In this document: piece by piece, positions 49,622 to 59,871 of the stretch | How the letters are laid out: every line of letters begins with the position of its first letter | How positions within the stretch are numbered: the stretch's first letter is position 1 | Assembly (NCBI GenBank): GCA_030021035.2 | Contig: JARYZH020000050.1 | Span: 1,797,834-1,861,833 of the forward strand | Length of the DNA: 64,000 nucleotides | Source of the DNA: Notholithocarpus densiflorus | Taxonomy: Eukaryota > Streptophyta > Magnoliopsida > Fagales > Fagaceae | Direction: 5' to 3' | Notes under the pieces: generated by a model | What the model saw: only the letters and a program-made list of their open reading frames with translations | Told to the model about the DNA's origin: nothing | Database searches by the model: none | Translations under genes and position numbers: made by a program

Positions 49622-49880
49622 TATAAAAAAATATCTAAAGTTCACAACTCATTAGATATAAGATCTTAGCGAGCAGTGAGCACGTCACTAATCACTAGCC
49701 CTTCAGGTCAAGTCTTAGACCTGGCTTCTTAAGTTTAAAAATAATTTAAACAAATGATGAGAAAAGACTTGCCTTTTAAATTTGAAAATAATTAAAACAA
49801 ATAAAGAGACAACTCATTCCCACTGTCACATTTCCCAAGCAATCTGAATCTGATAAGTGATAATTTCTTCTAGTCTTTAA

Positions 49881-50459
49881 CTATGAAGCACGGATGCAGC
49901 TGGGAGGGTGCCACACCAGAGTCCGACGCGGCTGCTTGCGTGTCAGTGCCGCGCCTGAGCCTTTTTTTTTTTTTTTTTTTTTCACGGATTCGCGCCGACT
50001 CGGCTCGATTCGCGCTAACTCGGCTTCGATTCGCGCCGAACCGGGTAGATTCGGCCAGAATCAAGCCATATCGGCCGAATCGGGTCGTATTGGCCAGCGA
50101 TCGAAATGGCTGAAACAGGCCGAAATCGGCTTTGAATGAGGCCCAAACATTCTAAATCTGTCATTTCTTAAATTTATTCTGAATATTTATTGCTTCTTTC
50201 ATGTTTTTTTTTTTTTTTTTTTTTTTTTTGTGTTTCTTGCCTTCTTCTTTCTTTGTTTTGTGAATCAAGGCATAGTAATGTGTTTTTTAAGAATATTTTA
50301 ATAGTAAAAATATATAGAAAATATAAATAATTTTTTTAAAAAATTTTTTTTGATATCTGCACCCCGCCGCACCCGCACCCAACTTTTTCAAAAATTGCCG
50401 AGTCCTGCACCCGCACCCACACCCGCACCCAAATCCGGAAACACACCCGTGCTTCATAG
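49881..50459. mobile_element. Non-autonomous hAT element, GC-rich
   Basis: The ends are CTATGAAGCACGGATG and its near reverse complement CACCCGTGCTTCATAG. GTCTTTAA (8 bp) is duplicated at 49873-49880 and 50460-50467. Inside are clusters of GATTCGCGCC / CGGCCGAATC words on the left and CACCCGCACCC words on the right, with a poly(T) run. There is no transposase. ORFs over it are by-products of the GC-rich repeats. Confidence 0.85.
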
Positions 50460-50467
50460 GTCTTTAA

Positions 50468-51659
50468 TTAGCTTTTCTTCTTCCCAACATATGCTTCTTT
50501 GTCTTCAACTCATTCTTCTCACTTTTCAGTCACAACGTATGCTTCTCAATCTCCATCTCCTTCTTCTCACTTTTCAGTCTCTACTACACTTCGTCTTCCC
50601 CAGTTTTTCAAACATAGAGTAAAGCAACAAATTATTTCTCTCTTACAGCTTCAGCCTTCACTTGCTCTACCTCTTTCTCTCCCTTTCTCACTTTTTCTTC
50701 TCTGAAGAATAGATCTAGCAAACAAGTAGTTGCTTTCCATGAAGACCCAAAATAAATAGCCCAAAATAAATCTCCAAAAATTACGACTATTGAACACTCT
50801 TAAATTTAAAATCTTTCAACAACCACACAAACAGCATGTTTGACATTTATTAAAACCTATTCTAATATTTTCATTACAAGCACAACCTAAACAAGGGCAT
50901 CAAACTTACTACTTTGCAAAAGCTCTTCGCCCACACTTTCTCTTCAAACTGATCGTTGACTTTGTGTCAAATTACATTTTTTACTCGAATCAATTATTTT
51001 CCTTTCTAATTTTTTGCATGGATTGCAAATTTAGGGTATATTAATTTTTCAATTAAGGGTTTCAAATGGCTTAAAAAAGAAAAGATATTTTACTATTTAG
51101 GGTTTGTATTTGTGAATGAAAATGTTCTTCATATAATTGTTTTAATAACAATAAATATTGATAATTTTTAGTGCTAGTCAAACTAATTTTTTTTAAACTC
51201 ATTTTTAAGATCATAATCAAACACAGGATAATGAGACAATTTTATTGAAACAAATTGACTGTTAATTGAAAAAATCTAAATCATACAAACTAAAATGAAA
51301 ATAGGCTAAAGTTTGAGTATACAATTTGTAAATTAGCTAAACAAACACAAAATATGACAACCTAAGACTTATTTGTTTTGAAAAGAAAAAAAAAATTTGT
51401 TTATTTTTTGCCCTTTGATTTAATGAAAATTCTTTATCTAAGTGTGTATGTATATATGTGTGTGTGTGTCCGTTTGGGAACAATTTATTTAGTTTTTTGC
51501 TTAAAAATTTTGCTAAAAATGTGCTAAACTATACTTGTACCTTGAAAAAATTTGAAAAAGTGAGAAAATGTGAAAATAAGTAAGCTGTACATAAAAACTA
51601 AAAGCAGATGTCAATTGCCAAACACACTCAATTGAGGCAATAAACGAAAAATAATCCAA
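50468..51659. other. Intergenic stretch without a recognisable gene
   Basis: A CT-rich stretch (about 50470-50700) gives Ser/Leu-rich ORFs of no recognised family. The remainder is AT-rich. Confidence 0.45.
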
Positions 51660-51977
51660 AATAAGTGGTTCTTACCAGGATTAATACTGTTCCAAGCAGA
51701 ACATTATCCCAGATAAGCATATCCTTAATTATGTTATCAAGTCGGATTGTAACGTATAATTTTCGAGTGTCTTTTGCTTTGTTTTTTTAATACTATCTTC
51801 TCTGAAACTCTGACCCTCTTGGCTCTTGCAAAACCCACCTTTTGGTATGCAAAAGTTCCACCTTTTCCTTGTTCTGATTAACGGGTTTCGTTTAATTTTT
51901 GTGGGTGTTTTGTTTTTGTCTATGTTTGGTTTCTAAGATGATGAAAGAAAAGAAAGCAAAGTTTAAAGTTAAAGTAA

Positions 51978-52173
51978 CCAACGCGTTTGGTAAGTGATTT
52001 CATTTAGGGGTGTTTGAATTACGTTTCTCATTTTAGGGTGTTTAAATACTAAATTTAGAAAACTCCTCCTACCAGTTTTCAGTTTTCAAATAACATTACT
52101 CAATAACACTTTTTTTTAAATATTTAGAAAAGTGTGAGACCTACTTAATATTATTAAGACCTAACATAACTAT

Positions 52174-52222
<49 letters not shown>

Positions 52223-52525
52223 GTGCACATCTCATCTTTTTTTCTTTCTTTCTTTCTTTTCCTCCCTTCTCTTTCACGTTTATTCTCTCCTCTAATAAAT
52301 ATTAATAAAATAATTATACATGTCAGAAAGTTACCACTTTAAAAAAAAATACATACACATACAAAACACACAATTATATTTTTTTCACATTTTAAATTAT
52401 ATTATTTGAAACATGGTACCAAATACATTTTTTGTTTTAAGCACGTATTTTCACAATACTTTTTAAACCCCAATTTCTACATTATTTTAAACAATAATAC
52501 TTGAAATTTACTATCAAACAGGCCC
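51978..52525. mobile_element. MITE at the deletion junction of the STR11 copy
   Basis: TAA flanks both ends (51975-51977 and 52526-52528). The termini CCAACGCGTTTGGTAAG and GGGCCTGTTTGATAG (reverse complement of the right end) are weakly alike, as in Harbinger-type MITEs. A CT microsatellite lies inside. Removing the element would join intron 1 to intron 8 of the STR11 copy at one TAA. Confidence 0.6.
52176..52220. repeat. CT dinucleotide microsatellite
   Basis: An uninterrupted CT tract of 45 bp lies inside the MITE. Confidence 0.95.
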
Positions 52526-53657
52526 TAAGTGCTTGGACTTGATTTGTGAGACTTTACTTTCCGTTACATAATTATATTCTCTATTCTTGAGTGACTAATA
52601 TATACTAGATCCTGCACATTGCATGTAATAATATTTTTAGGATGATCTCATTAAATTTATTTTTGCAATTTGGACTAATTTAATAAATAGTAATGTATTT
52701 CATAATTATATTTACATTTTTTATAGTAACAATCACAAATGTAATATATAATTTTTGTTATATCAAAATGAAAACAATACAATTTTCTCAGGAATTCAAA
52801 AGGTTGAAAAAATATTAATTTTTTAATAAAAATTATTTATAACATTTTGTGTATCATTAAAAAATAACTAAAATTTGGAAATTATTTTTTAGTAAGAAAA
52901 AAAAAACTTTTTCAGACCCAATTTTTTCTACCGTACAATCAAAAACTATGAGAACGTATCAAAAAAATTTATAAAATTCAACAAAACTAAAATTCAAATA
53001 AAAAAGAAAGAGAAAAATAAAACTCACATCAAAGTCAAACTCATTCTCCCGAATATGTAAAACATTTCAAATGTGATGTGATCAAGCCAAATATTCAATG
53101 CATTATCAAATTTAAAAATTTTACCCTATTATACATAATGATTGTAATCAAGCCAAATATTGTGTTAATACTGTCAAAATCTAATCTAAACTTTAATCCA
53201 ACATGCGAAAAATGAATAGATAAATAAATAATTTTAAACTCGAAATCGAATTTGTTTTCTTAAAAATCTCAAAAAATACACTAATGAGATAAGGAAGATG
53301 AGCAATAAAAAATATTCGTAAATGCTTAAAAACAATTACTCACACATCTAAAAACATCATATAATAAAGACATAACAATATGGTGTGAATTTGTTAAACA
53401 ATATATTTACAAACAGTTTAAGAAAACTACACAAAGATCATCTTCTTCAAGTACTGTACTAACTGTTCTTCATCATATTGTTCAAATTATTCTGCTGTTT
53501 TCCAAATAAACCAAAACTTGACAATAACACAGAATATGGACATATTATATTATAATATAATTTTCCCCCAAATTTGGTCAACAACATTAAAAGTATTTAG
53601 TGTTGCAAAAAAAAGAAAAAAGAAAAAAGAAAAAAAGAAAAAAACTTGCATCAAGGA

Positions 53658-54028
53658 TGTTAGGAATGGAATGAATGGGTTTGATCTTTCTAGCTGGATT
53701 CGAGGTCAGCTGGTCCTCCAATGGAGAAAAGAAAATAACAGAGAACGGGATTGAGAGAAAGAGAAAGAAAATTGGTAACATTCTTCTTATTATCTATAAT
53801 TGGTGTACAGACTTACCTTTATACCCTTGGCTACTCTAACTAGCCTTTTCTCTAACCAACCCAATATCCTAACTAACTTGTAACTAACTGACTTGCATAC
53901 ACAATTCCAGCACCAGCACTACACAATACCTCCAAATATCCAACACTACACGTGCACAATATCCCACAATATCCTATTACAATCATACTACAAAATATCC
54001 CACAATATCCCCACAAATATCCCTAACA
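53658..54028 (-). repeat. 3' LTR of the gypsy element
   Basis: It is 371 bp, bounded by TGTTAGG and CCTAACA, and virtually identical to the 5' LTR at 58495-58865. Confidence 0.95.
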
Positions 54029-54030
54029 AT

Positions 54031-54041
54031 ACCCTCCCCTT
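54031..54041 (-). other. Polypurine tract of the gypsy element
   Basis: The minus strand reads AAGGGGAGGGT just before the 3' LTR. The pol stop codon TAA (54040-54042) runs directly into it. This tract would prime plus-strand DNA synthesis. Confidence 0.85.
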
Positions 54042-57000
54042 AAAGCACCTTGTCCACAAGGTGAGGGAATTGTTGTTGTAACGTGTACAAGTCTTCCCAA
54101 GTAGCATCATCAGTACTCCCTCCGTGCCATTGCACTAGGACTTGAGTGATAGTCCTGCTTCTCAGATGACGAGTTCTGGACTGCAAAACAGCTACTGGTT
54201 CAGGATTAAGGCTGCCAGCTGCATCTACTGAAGGTAAGATAGGAACAGCAATCACATGCTTGCCCAACTTTTCCTTTAAGCAGGACACATGAAAGGTAGG
54301 ATGGATTTGAGACTCTGGTGGTAGATCCAATCTGTATGATACCTTGCCAACCTTATGTAGAATTTGAAAAGGCCCATAGTATTTAGGTGACAGCTTGCCC
54401 AAGTGCTTCTGCTTCAAAGATTTCTGCTTGTAAGGCATCAATCTGAGATAAACCCAATCCCCTTCAGCAAATTCCCTCTCAGTTCTGTGCTTATCAGCAT
54501 TCACTTTCATCCTTTCTTGAGCTGCTACCAAATTCTGTTTCAACAAGGTCAGCAACTGTTGTCTAGTCCTCAACTGCACATCCACACTATCGACCTTAGT
54601 AGTGCCTGGAATGTAGTCCAACAACTTGGGAGGAGGATAGCCAAATAAAGCTTCAAATTTGGTAGAAGTATGAAAATTGGTATTGAACCAAAATTCAGCC
54701 AATGGCAACCACTCCACCCAGGTCTGAGGTTTATCAGCTGCATAGGCTCTTAAGTAATGCTCTAAACTCTTATTAACCACCTCAGTCTGCCCATCGGATT
54801 GAGGGTGATAAGCTGAGGACATAGCCAGCTGAACTCCTTGTAATCTCATCAACTCTTGCCAAAAATGAGAAGTAAAAACAGGATCCCTGTCACTTACAAT
54901 TGAAGCTGGCATTCCATGCAATTTAAACACATGCTGCAGATAAAGATTAGCTACCTTGGCAGCTGTATAAGGATGAGACAATGGTATAAAATGAACAAAC
55001 TTGGTAAGCCTGTCCACTACAACCAGGACCACATCCTTAGAATAAGACTTAGGAAGGCCTTCAACAAAGTCCATGCTGACATCACTCCAAGGTTTGTCAG
55101 GAATGGGTAAAGGTTGCAACAATCCAGCAACATGACAAGTCTCAGACTTAAGTCTTTGGCATATATCACATTCCCTCACATGCTTCTTCACATCAGTTCT
55201 CAAACCAGGCCAATAAAAGTCCCTCTGCACCCTATGTAAAGTTTTAAGGAACCCTGAATGTCCTCCTAAGGGACTGTCATGAACCTGCTGCAAAACAGCA
55301 GCCTTCAAAGCATCACATGACCCCAGATAGAGCTTACCTTTATACAACAACAACCCATTCTGCACAGTATACCCTTTTGGAACCTCCCTTCCCAACTGAA
55401 AAGATTGAAATATATCCTGCACCTGCTGATCCGAACCATAACTGGCCTTAAGGTCAGTCAACCATGCTGGAGAAGGAAAAGATACCATGCATAACACCCC
55501 ATCATGAACTTCGGAAACTCCCTCATCATCAAAATCAGTTTTCCTTGACAATGCATCAGCTACTAAGTTGTCCTTGCCCTTCTTATACTCAACAACAAAG
55601 ACATATCCAAGCAATTTAGCAAACCATTTCTGCTGAGCTGGTGTGCCAATTTTCTGCTCCAAAAGGTACTTCAAACTCTGTTGATCAGTCTTGACAGTAA
55701 AGGGTCTGCCCACCAGATAAGCCCTCCATCTCTTGATAGCAACGACTAAAGCAAGTAACTCCTTCTCATATGTTGATAAGGCCAAATTTTTTCCTTTAAG
55801 AGCCTGACTATGGTAAGCTATTGGCCTACCATTTTGCATTAGCACTGCTCCTATTCCCCTTCCAGAAGCATCACACTCCACCACAAAAGGTTGGTCAAAA
55901 TTTGGCAAAGCTAACACAGGAGGATGAACCATAGCATCCTTCAATTGATGAAAAGCCAACTCAGCCTCCTTAGTCCAACTAAAAGAGTCTTTTTTTAAGA
56001 GGCCTATCAAGGGTGCTGCAATTTGGCCATACCCTTTGACAAACTTTCTATAATACCCAGTGAGCCCCAAAAAACCCCTTAGAGACTTAATATTCTTAGG
56101 AATTGGCCATTGTTGCATGGCAGCAACTTTCCTAGAATCAGTATGAACCCCCTCAGCAGTAATAACATGCCCCAAATATTCTACCTCCTTGCAAGCAAAC
56201 ATGCATTTTGACCTTTTAGCATATAACTTGTTCCTAGCTAAAATCTCAAGAACCTTACTTAGATGACTTACATGCTCAACCAAGGACTTGCTATAGACTA
56301 GGATATCATCAAAAAATACTAATACAAACTGTCTAAGGAAGGGCTTGAATACCTGGTTCATCAATGATTGAAAGGTTGAAGGAGCATTGGTTAGACCAAA
56401 GGGCATCACCAAAAATTCATAATGGCCCTCATGTGTTCGAAAAGCTGTTTTAGGTATGTCTTCTTCCCTCATTCTTATTTGGTGATACCCAGACCTCAAG
56501 TCCAACTTGGAGAAAATGACAGCTCCAGCCAACTCATCCAACAACTCATCAATGACAGGAATGGGAAATTTGTCCTTGACAGTGATGTTGTTAAGAGCTC
56601 TATAGTCAATGCACATTCTCCACGATCCATCAGCTTTCCTTACCAACAAAACAGGAGATGCAAAGGGGCTGCTGCTGTTCCTAATTGACCCCACAGACAG
56701 CAATTCTCTTACAATCTTCTCAATTTCATTCTTTTGGTAGAAAGGATACCTATAGGGTCTTTGGCACACTGGTTCAGCTCCTTCTTTAAGAACAGTTGGA
56801 TGTTCATGACCCCTAAAAGGTGGTAATCCTGTAGGAGTTTCAAAAACAGCCTTAAACTCTTGCAATAAAAATTCCACTTCAGCTGGAAGCCTCTCATCTG
56901 ATGCACTTGTCTCCACACTAGCAATCTGTAGTAGCAGTCCCTTCTTCACAGGCACCTTGAAAAACTGCTTACAATCCATAATAGAAGACCCTAAGGATGG

Positions 57001-57480
57001 AGTTAACCCTTGCAGCAATACTTTTTGATCCTCATAGCAGAAGCACATAGTTAAGAGTTTAAAGTTCCATTGAATCTCACCTAAAGTGCTTAACCATTGA
57101 GTACCCAACACTGCATCACAACCCCCCAATGCTAAAACATGGAATTGAATACAAAACTCCACTCCTTGAATGCATACTGGTACACTACTACAAAATCCTT
57201 GGGTTTTAATTACAGAACCATTGGCGACCTTAACCTCCAAAACCTTAGAAACATCTACCCTTAACTGCATCCCAGAAACTAAAGAAGCATCTACAAAATT
57301 ATGGGTACTACCAGTGTCTATTAGGATTACTAACCCATTCCCATTAACCTTACCCTTCACCCTCATAGTACCAGGTGTAGGAGTTCCTGTGAGTGCATAC
57401 AGGGTAATCTCCACCTCTTCTTCCTGACTAACAGATTTAGAATCAACCTCACTTTCTACTCCTTCTTCTAATTCAGTGAT
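54040..57480 (-). CDS. Gypsy pol: protease, reverse transcriptase, RNase H, integrase, chromodomain
   Basis: The open frame follows the TAG at 57481 and stays open to TAA at 54040, about 1146 codons without another break. Domains in order are an aspartic protease (LIDTGSTHNFVD), reverse transcriptase (KDKFPIPVIDELLDEL, MPFGLTNAPSTFQ, FFDDILVYS), RNase H (FVVECDASGRGIGAVLMQNG), integrase with HHCC zinc finger (H...H...CDICQRLK) and catalytic core (VSMDFVEGLPK, IVSDRDPVFTS, HPQSDGQTEVVNKSLE), and a C-terminal chromodomain-like segment (VLVQWHGGSTDDATWED). The chromodomain marks it as a chromovirus. No ATG is needed if pol is made as a gag fusion; pol is in the same frame as gag. Confidence 0.95.
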   Translation of the reverse strand: MTELEEGVESEVDSKSVSQEEEVEITLYALTGTPTPGTMRVKGKVNGNGLVILIDTGSTHNFVDASLVSGMQLRVDVSKVLEVKVANGSVIKTQGFCSSVPVCIQGVEFCIQFHVLALGGCDAVLGTQWLSTLGEIQWNFKLLTMCFCYEDQKVLLQGLTPSLGSSIMDCKQFFKVPVKKGLLLQIASVETSASDERLPAEVEFLLQEFKAVFETPTGLPPFRGHEHPTVLKEGAEPVCQRPYRYPFYQKNEIEKIVRELLSVGSIRNSSSPFASPVLLVRKADGSWRMCIDYRALNNITVKDKFPIPVIDELLDELAGAVIFSKLDLRSGYHQIRMREEDIPKTAFRTHEGHYEFLVMPFGLTNAPSTFQSLMNQVFKPFLRQFVLVFFDDILVYSKSLVEHVSHLSKVLEILARNKLYAKRSKCMFACKEVEYLGHVITAEGVHTDSRKVAAMQQWPIPKNIKSLRGFLGLTGYYRKFVKGYGQIAAPLIGLLKKDSFSWTKEAELAFHQLKDAMVHPPVLALPNFDQPFVVECDASGRGIGAVLMQNGRPIAYHSQALKGKNLALSTYEKELLALVVAIKRWRAYLVGRPFTVKTDQQSLKYLLEQKIGTPAQQKWFAKLLGYVFVVEYKKGKDNLVADALSRKTDFDDEGVSEVHDGVLCMVSFPSPAWLTDLKASYGSDQQVQDIFQSFQLGREVPKGYTVQNGLLLYKGKLYLGSCDALKAAVLQQVHDSPLGGHSGFLKTLHRVQRDFYWPGLRTDVKKHVRECDICQRLKSETCHVAGLLQPLPIPDKPWSDVSMDFVEGLPKSYSKDVVLVVVDRLTKFVHFIPLSHPYTAAKVANLYLQHVFKLHGMPASIVSDRDPVFTSHFWQELMRLQGVQLAMSSAYHPQSDGQTEVVNKSLEHYLRAYAADKPQTWVEWLPLAEFWFNTNFHTSTKFEALFGYPPPKLLDYIPGTTKVDSVDVQLRTRQQLLTLLKQNLVAAQERMKVNADKHRTEREFAEGDWVYLRLMPYKQKSLKQKHLGKLSPKYYGPFQILHKVGKVSYRLDLPPESQIHPTFHVSCLKEKLGKHVIAVPILPSVDAAGSLNPEPVAVLQSRTRHLRSRTITQVLVQWHGGSTDDATWEDLYTLQQQFPHLVDKVL

Positions 57481-58464
57481 CTATACCCCAGACTTCACCC
57501 CACAAGCTAATTCAATTCCTTCTAACAAAAACAATTTAGCATTCTTACATTTGTGCCCAACTCCCCACTTCTCATCACAATTATAGCAAAGGCCCTTTTT
57601 TCTTCTTTCATCCATCTGAGCAGGGGTTAATCTCTTAATGGGTATCTTAGACTTAGCTTCTACCATTACATTATTCTTTGGTAAGCCCAAGATAGAACCT
57701 TTACCTGTTTCTAGTTGAAATCTTGAACTCTTCCTGCAACTGAGCACATATTCCTCCTGAATCTTGGCCAAACCAAATGCTTCATTCAAGGTGCTTGGAT
57801 TCAACATCCTTACTGGAAGCCGTACTTCATCCTTCAGGCCACTCAGGAAGCAGCTGAGCTTGTGTAAGGGAGACAACCCCTTAATCCTATTAGACACAGC
57901 TTCAAACTCGGCCTTGTACAATGCCACTGTTGAAGATTGTCTCAGCCTTGTTAACACTTCCATAGGATCATCATAAGCAGTTGACCCAAACCTCACATGT
58001 AAGGCTTGCACCAATGAATCCCAATCCGTGAACACACCTGCCTCCTCAGCTTCTTGGAACCAAATCAAAGCTTCCAATTCCATGTGAAACGAAGCAATTA
58101 GCAACTTCTCTGTAACTGGGGTTTGATAATAGTCAAAATACTGATTGGCTTTATAGACCCAACTGGCAGGATCATCACCTGAGAAGCGTGGGAAGTCCAA
58201 TTTCACAGATCTTGCAAACGACGGAGCTGAAGAACTCTGATTCACTGGACCCATTCTTTGAGGAGAATGTGAAAGGCTATCTTGTGAACTTAACTTCTGT
58301 AGAATGGCATTGAGGGTTTGATTCATTTCATTCAAGGTTCTGGTATGGATTCCTTGAATCTTTTGGATTTCTTGGATTTCTCTATTGTGATGGTCAGAAG
58401 TGGTACGCAGAGAAGCAAGAGCTTCATTCACCACGTTCATGGCGGCGGCGCGAGTCTCAGTCAT
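57481..58464 (-). CDS. Gypsy gag with CCHC zinc knuckle
   Basis: The ATG at 58464 opens a 327-codon frame ending at TAG (57481-57483). It has an N-terminal coiled-coil-like segment (HHNREIQEIQKIQGIHTRTL), the retrotransposon gag core (KLDFPRFSGDDPASWVYKANQYF, ALIWFQEAEEAGVFTDWDSL) and a C-terminal zinc knuckle CYNCDEKWGVGHKC. It would form the particle that packages the element RNA. The frame continues into pol after the single TAG. The leader between primer site and ATG is only 16 nt. Confidence 0.93.
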   Translation of the reverse strand: MTETRAAAMNVVNEALASLRTTSDHHNREIQEIQKIQGIHTRTLNEMNQTLNAILQKLSSQDSLSHSPQRMGPVNQSSSAPSFARSVKLDFPRFSGDDPASWVYKANQYFDYYQTPVTEKLLIASFHMELEALIWFQEAEEAGVFTDWDSLVQALHVRFGSTAYDDPMEVLTRLRQSSTVALYKAEFEAVSNRIKGLSPLHKLSCFLSGLKDEVRLPVRMLNPSTLNEAFGLAKIQEEYVLSCRKSSRFQLETGKGSILGLPKNNVMVEAKSKIPIKRLTPAQMDERRKKGLCYNCDEKWGVGHKCKNAKLFLLEGIELACGVKSGV

Positions 58465-58480
58465 GATGACCAGGAACAAG

Positions 58481-58492
58481 GCTCTGATACCA
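58481..58492 (-). other. Primer binding site, initiator tRNA-Met type
   Basis: The minus strand reads TGGTATCAGAGC, two bases inside the 5' LTR. This is the standard plant primer site complementary to the 3' end of initiator tRNA-Met. Confidence 0.92.
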
Positions 58493-58494
58493 AA

Positions 58495-58865
58495 TGTTAG
58501 GAATGGAATGAATGGGTTTGATCTTTCTAGCTGGATTCGAGGTCAGCTGGTCCTCCAATGGAGAAAAGAAAATAACAGAGAACGGGATTGAGAGAAAGAG
58601 AAAGAAAATTGGTAACATTCTTCTTATTATCTATAATTGGTGTACAGACTTACCTTTATACCCTTGGCTACTCTAACTAGCCTTTTCTCTAACCAACCCA
58701 ATATCCTAACTAACTTGTAACTAACTGACTTGCATACACAATTCCAGCACCAGCACTACACAATACCTCCAAATATCCAACACTACACGTGCACAATATC
58801 CCACAATATCCCATTACAATCATACTACAAAATATCCCACAATATCCCCACAAATATCCCTAACA
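58495..58865 (-). repeat. 5' LTR of the gypsy element
   Basis: It is 371 bp, the same length as the 3' LTR, with one base difference seen by eye. Promoter and polyadenylation signals should lie here but I did not assign them. Confidence 0.95.
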
Positions 58866-58931
58866 AAGGATCACATATGAGCTAGTCAATAATAAGACAA
58901 TGGGTGTACAAACTTCATAAAAAAATCCAAT

Positions 58932-58938
<7 letters not shown>

Positions 58939-58990
<52 letters not shown>
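58939..58990. repeat. GA dinucleotide microsatellite
   Basis: A GA tract of about 52 bp lies just right of the gypsy element. Confidence 0.95.
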
Positions 58991-58995
<5 letters not shown>

Positions 58996-59871
58996 TTTTT
59001 GTGTGGGAAAATGAAATATACATAAAATGGGAGAGAGTAACAAATTTATAGAAAGAGAATGAGAATAAGAAGAGACAAAATAAAGGAAGATAAAGGGGAA
59101 AAATTATATGTAAAGTTAAAACCGCCTAAAATGAATTTGTAAAGCCAGTGTATTTATATATTTAATAATGTCAAAATTTTAAAATTAAAAAATAAATATG
59201 AAAAAATAATGATGTGGCATTAATGAACCCCGGCCCTTACCCCCTGCACCCTGCACCTCACAAACACTTATACTTGTGAAGTGACCATCGCACTAAAGGT
59301 GTGCAATGATTATATATATATATATATATATATCTATATATATTACTGTGAGAATCTAGGGACTTGTTCATTTATTATAATTTTACCAAAGTGCATTTAC
59401 AACCTATTCCGTTAATATCTTCAGTTTTCTTGTTGCTAGTGCCTTGTTTATTGGTGCTCAGCAAGTAGGTCATTATTCGGGATATAAGGTCTCCCTGAGG
59501 TTCAGTAGCTGGGTTGAAATGTATTCGATAGAAATATTGACAATCCTTGAACTTGTTCTCTCTCTCTCCTTTTTTCCCTGGAAGTTGGGAGATGAAATAT
59601 GACTTTAGTATCATTATTATGAACATATGTTGACATTTTTCATTGCAATGTAAAGCATCAGCCCTTTGTTGCCTGCAACTCCCAACCTTTTCTTGATTAG
59701 AGAATTGCTAATTTTTGGATGTCAACAGTTTTAAATTTGCTCCTTCAGGCCCTCGGGTTCATATGCAGTGCAGATGCAAGCTCAAGGATTACACTAAACC
59801 TATTACCTTATTTCAGAATACAAAATGCATTATATGAGATTAAAACATTAGATATCTTTATTTTTAAAACC

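Larger units (their letters stand above)
53658..58865 (-). mobile_element. Young Ty3/gypsy chromovirus, 5208 bp
   Basis: Two 371-bp LTRs (53658-54028 and 58495-58865) start TGTTAGG and end CCTAACA. By eye they differ at one base (T or C near 53972 and 58809). Perfect 5-bp target duplications AAGGA lie at 53653-53657 and 58866-58870. The element runs right to left: 5' LTR, primer site, gag, pol with C-terminal chromodomain, polypurine tract, 3' LTR. Near-identical LTRs mean a recent insertion. One amber codon between gag and pol is the only disruption seen. Confidence 0.95.
52605..59335. mobile_element. AT-rich insertion in the STR11 copy, hosting the gypsy element
   Basis: STR11 intron 8 continues from ATATATCACTGTG without a break near 43512-43520, but in the copy that point is split between about 52604 and 59336. 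After subtracting the gypsy element (53658-58865), about 1.5 kb of AT-rich, non-coding DNA remains. It begins near CTAGATCCTGCACATTGC and ends near GGTGTGCAATGATTATATA. The class is unknown. Flanks are TA-rich, so a short target duplication would be hard to see. Confidence 0.55.
51660..59865 (+). pseudogene. Fragmentary segmental copy of STR11, split by insertions
   Basis: Blocks in order: promoter-like and 3' part of exon 1 with the start of intron 1 (about 51660-51974, compare 36756-37240); part of intron 8 (52526-52604, compare 43438-43515); end of intron 8 (59336-59411); a joined piece of exon 10 and its stop (about 59415-59500); then the downstream flank (to about 59865, compare 44575). 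Exons 2-9 are missing. The start codon region of exon 1 is lost, and exon 9 with intron 9 is deleted so that TTCAGTTTT runs directly into CTTGTTGCT. Intron sequence is retained, so this is a DNA-level duplication and not a retrocopy. It cannot make protein. Confidence 0.88.

Noticed and set aside
49883..50622. ORFs of 76-90 aa over the GC-rich stretch
   Set aside because: They lie over hAT element repeats and CT-rich DNA in several overlapping frames and show no domain.
53518..54081. Short ORFs near the left LTR
   Set aside because: They overlap the 3' LTR and poly(A)-rich DNA; the same frame recurs in the other LTR.
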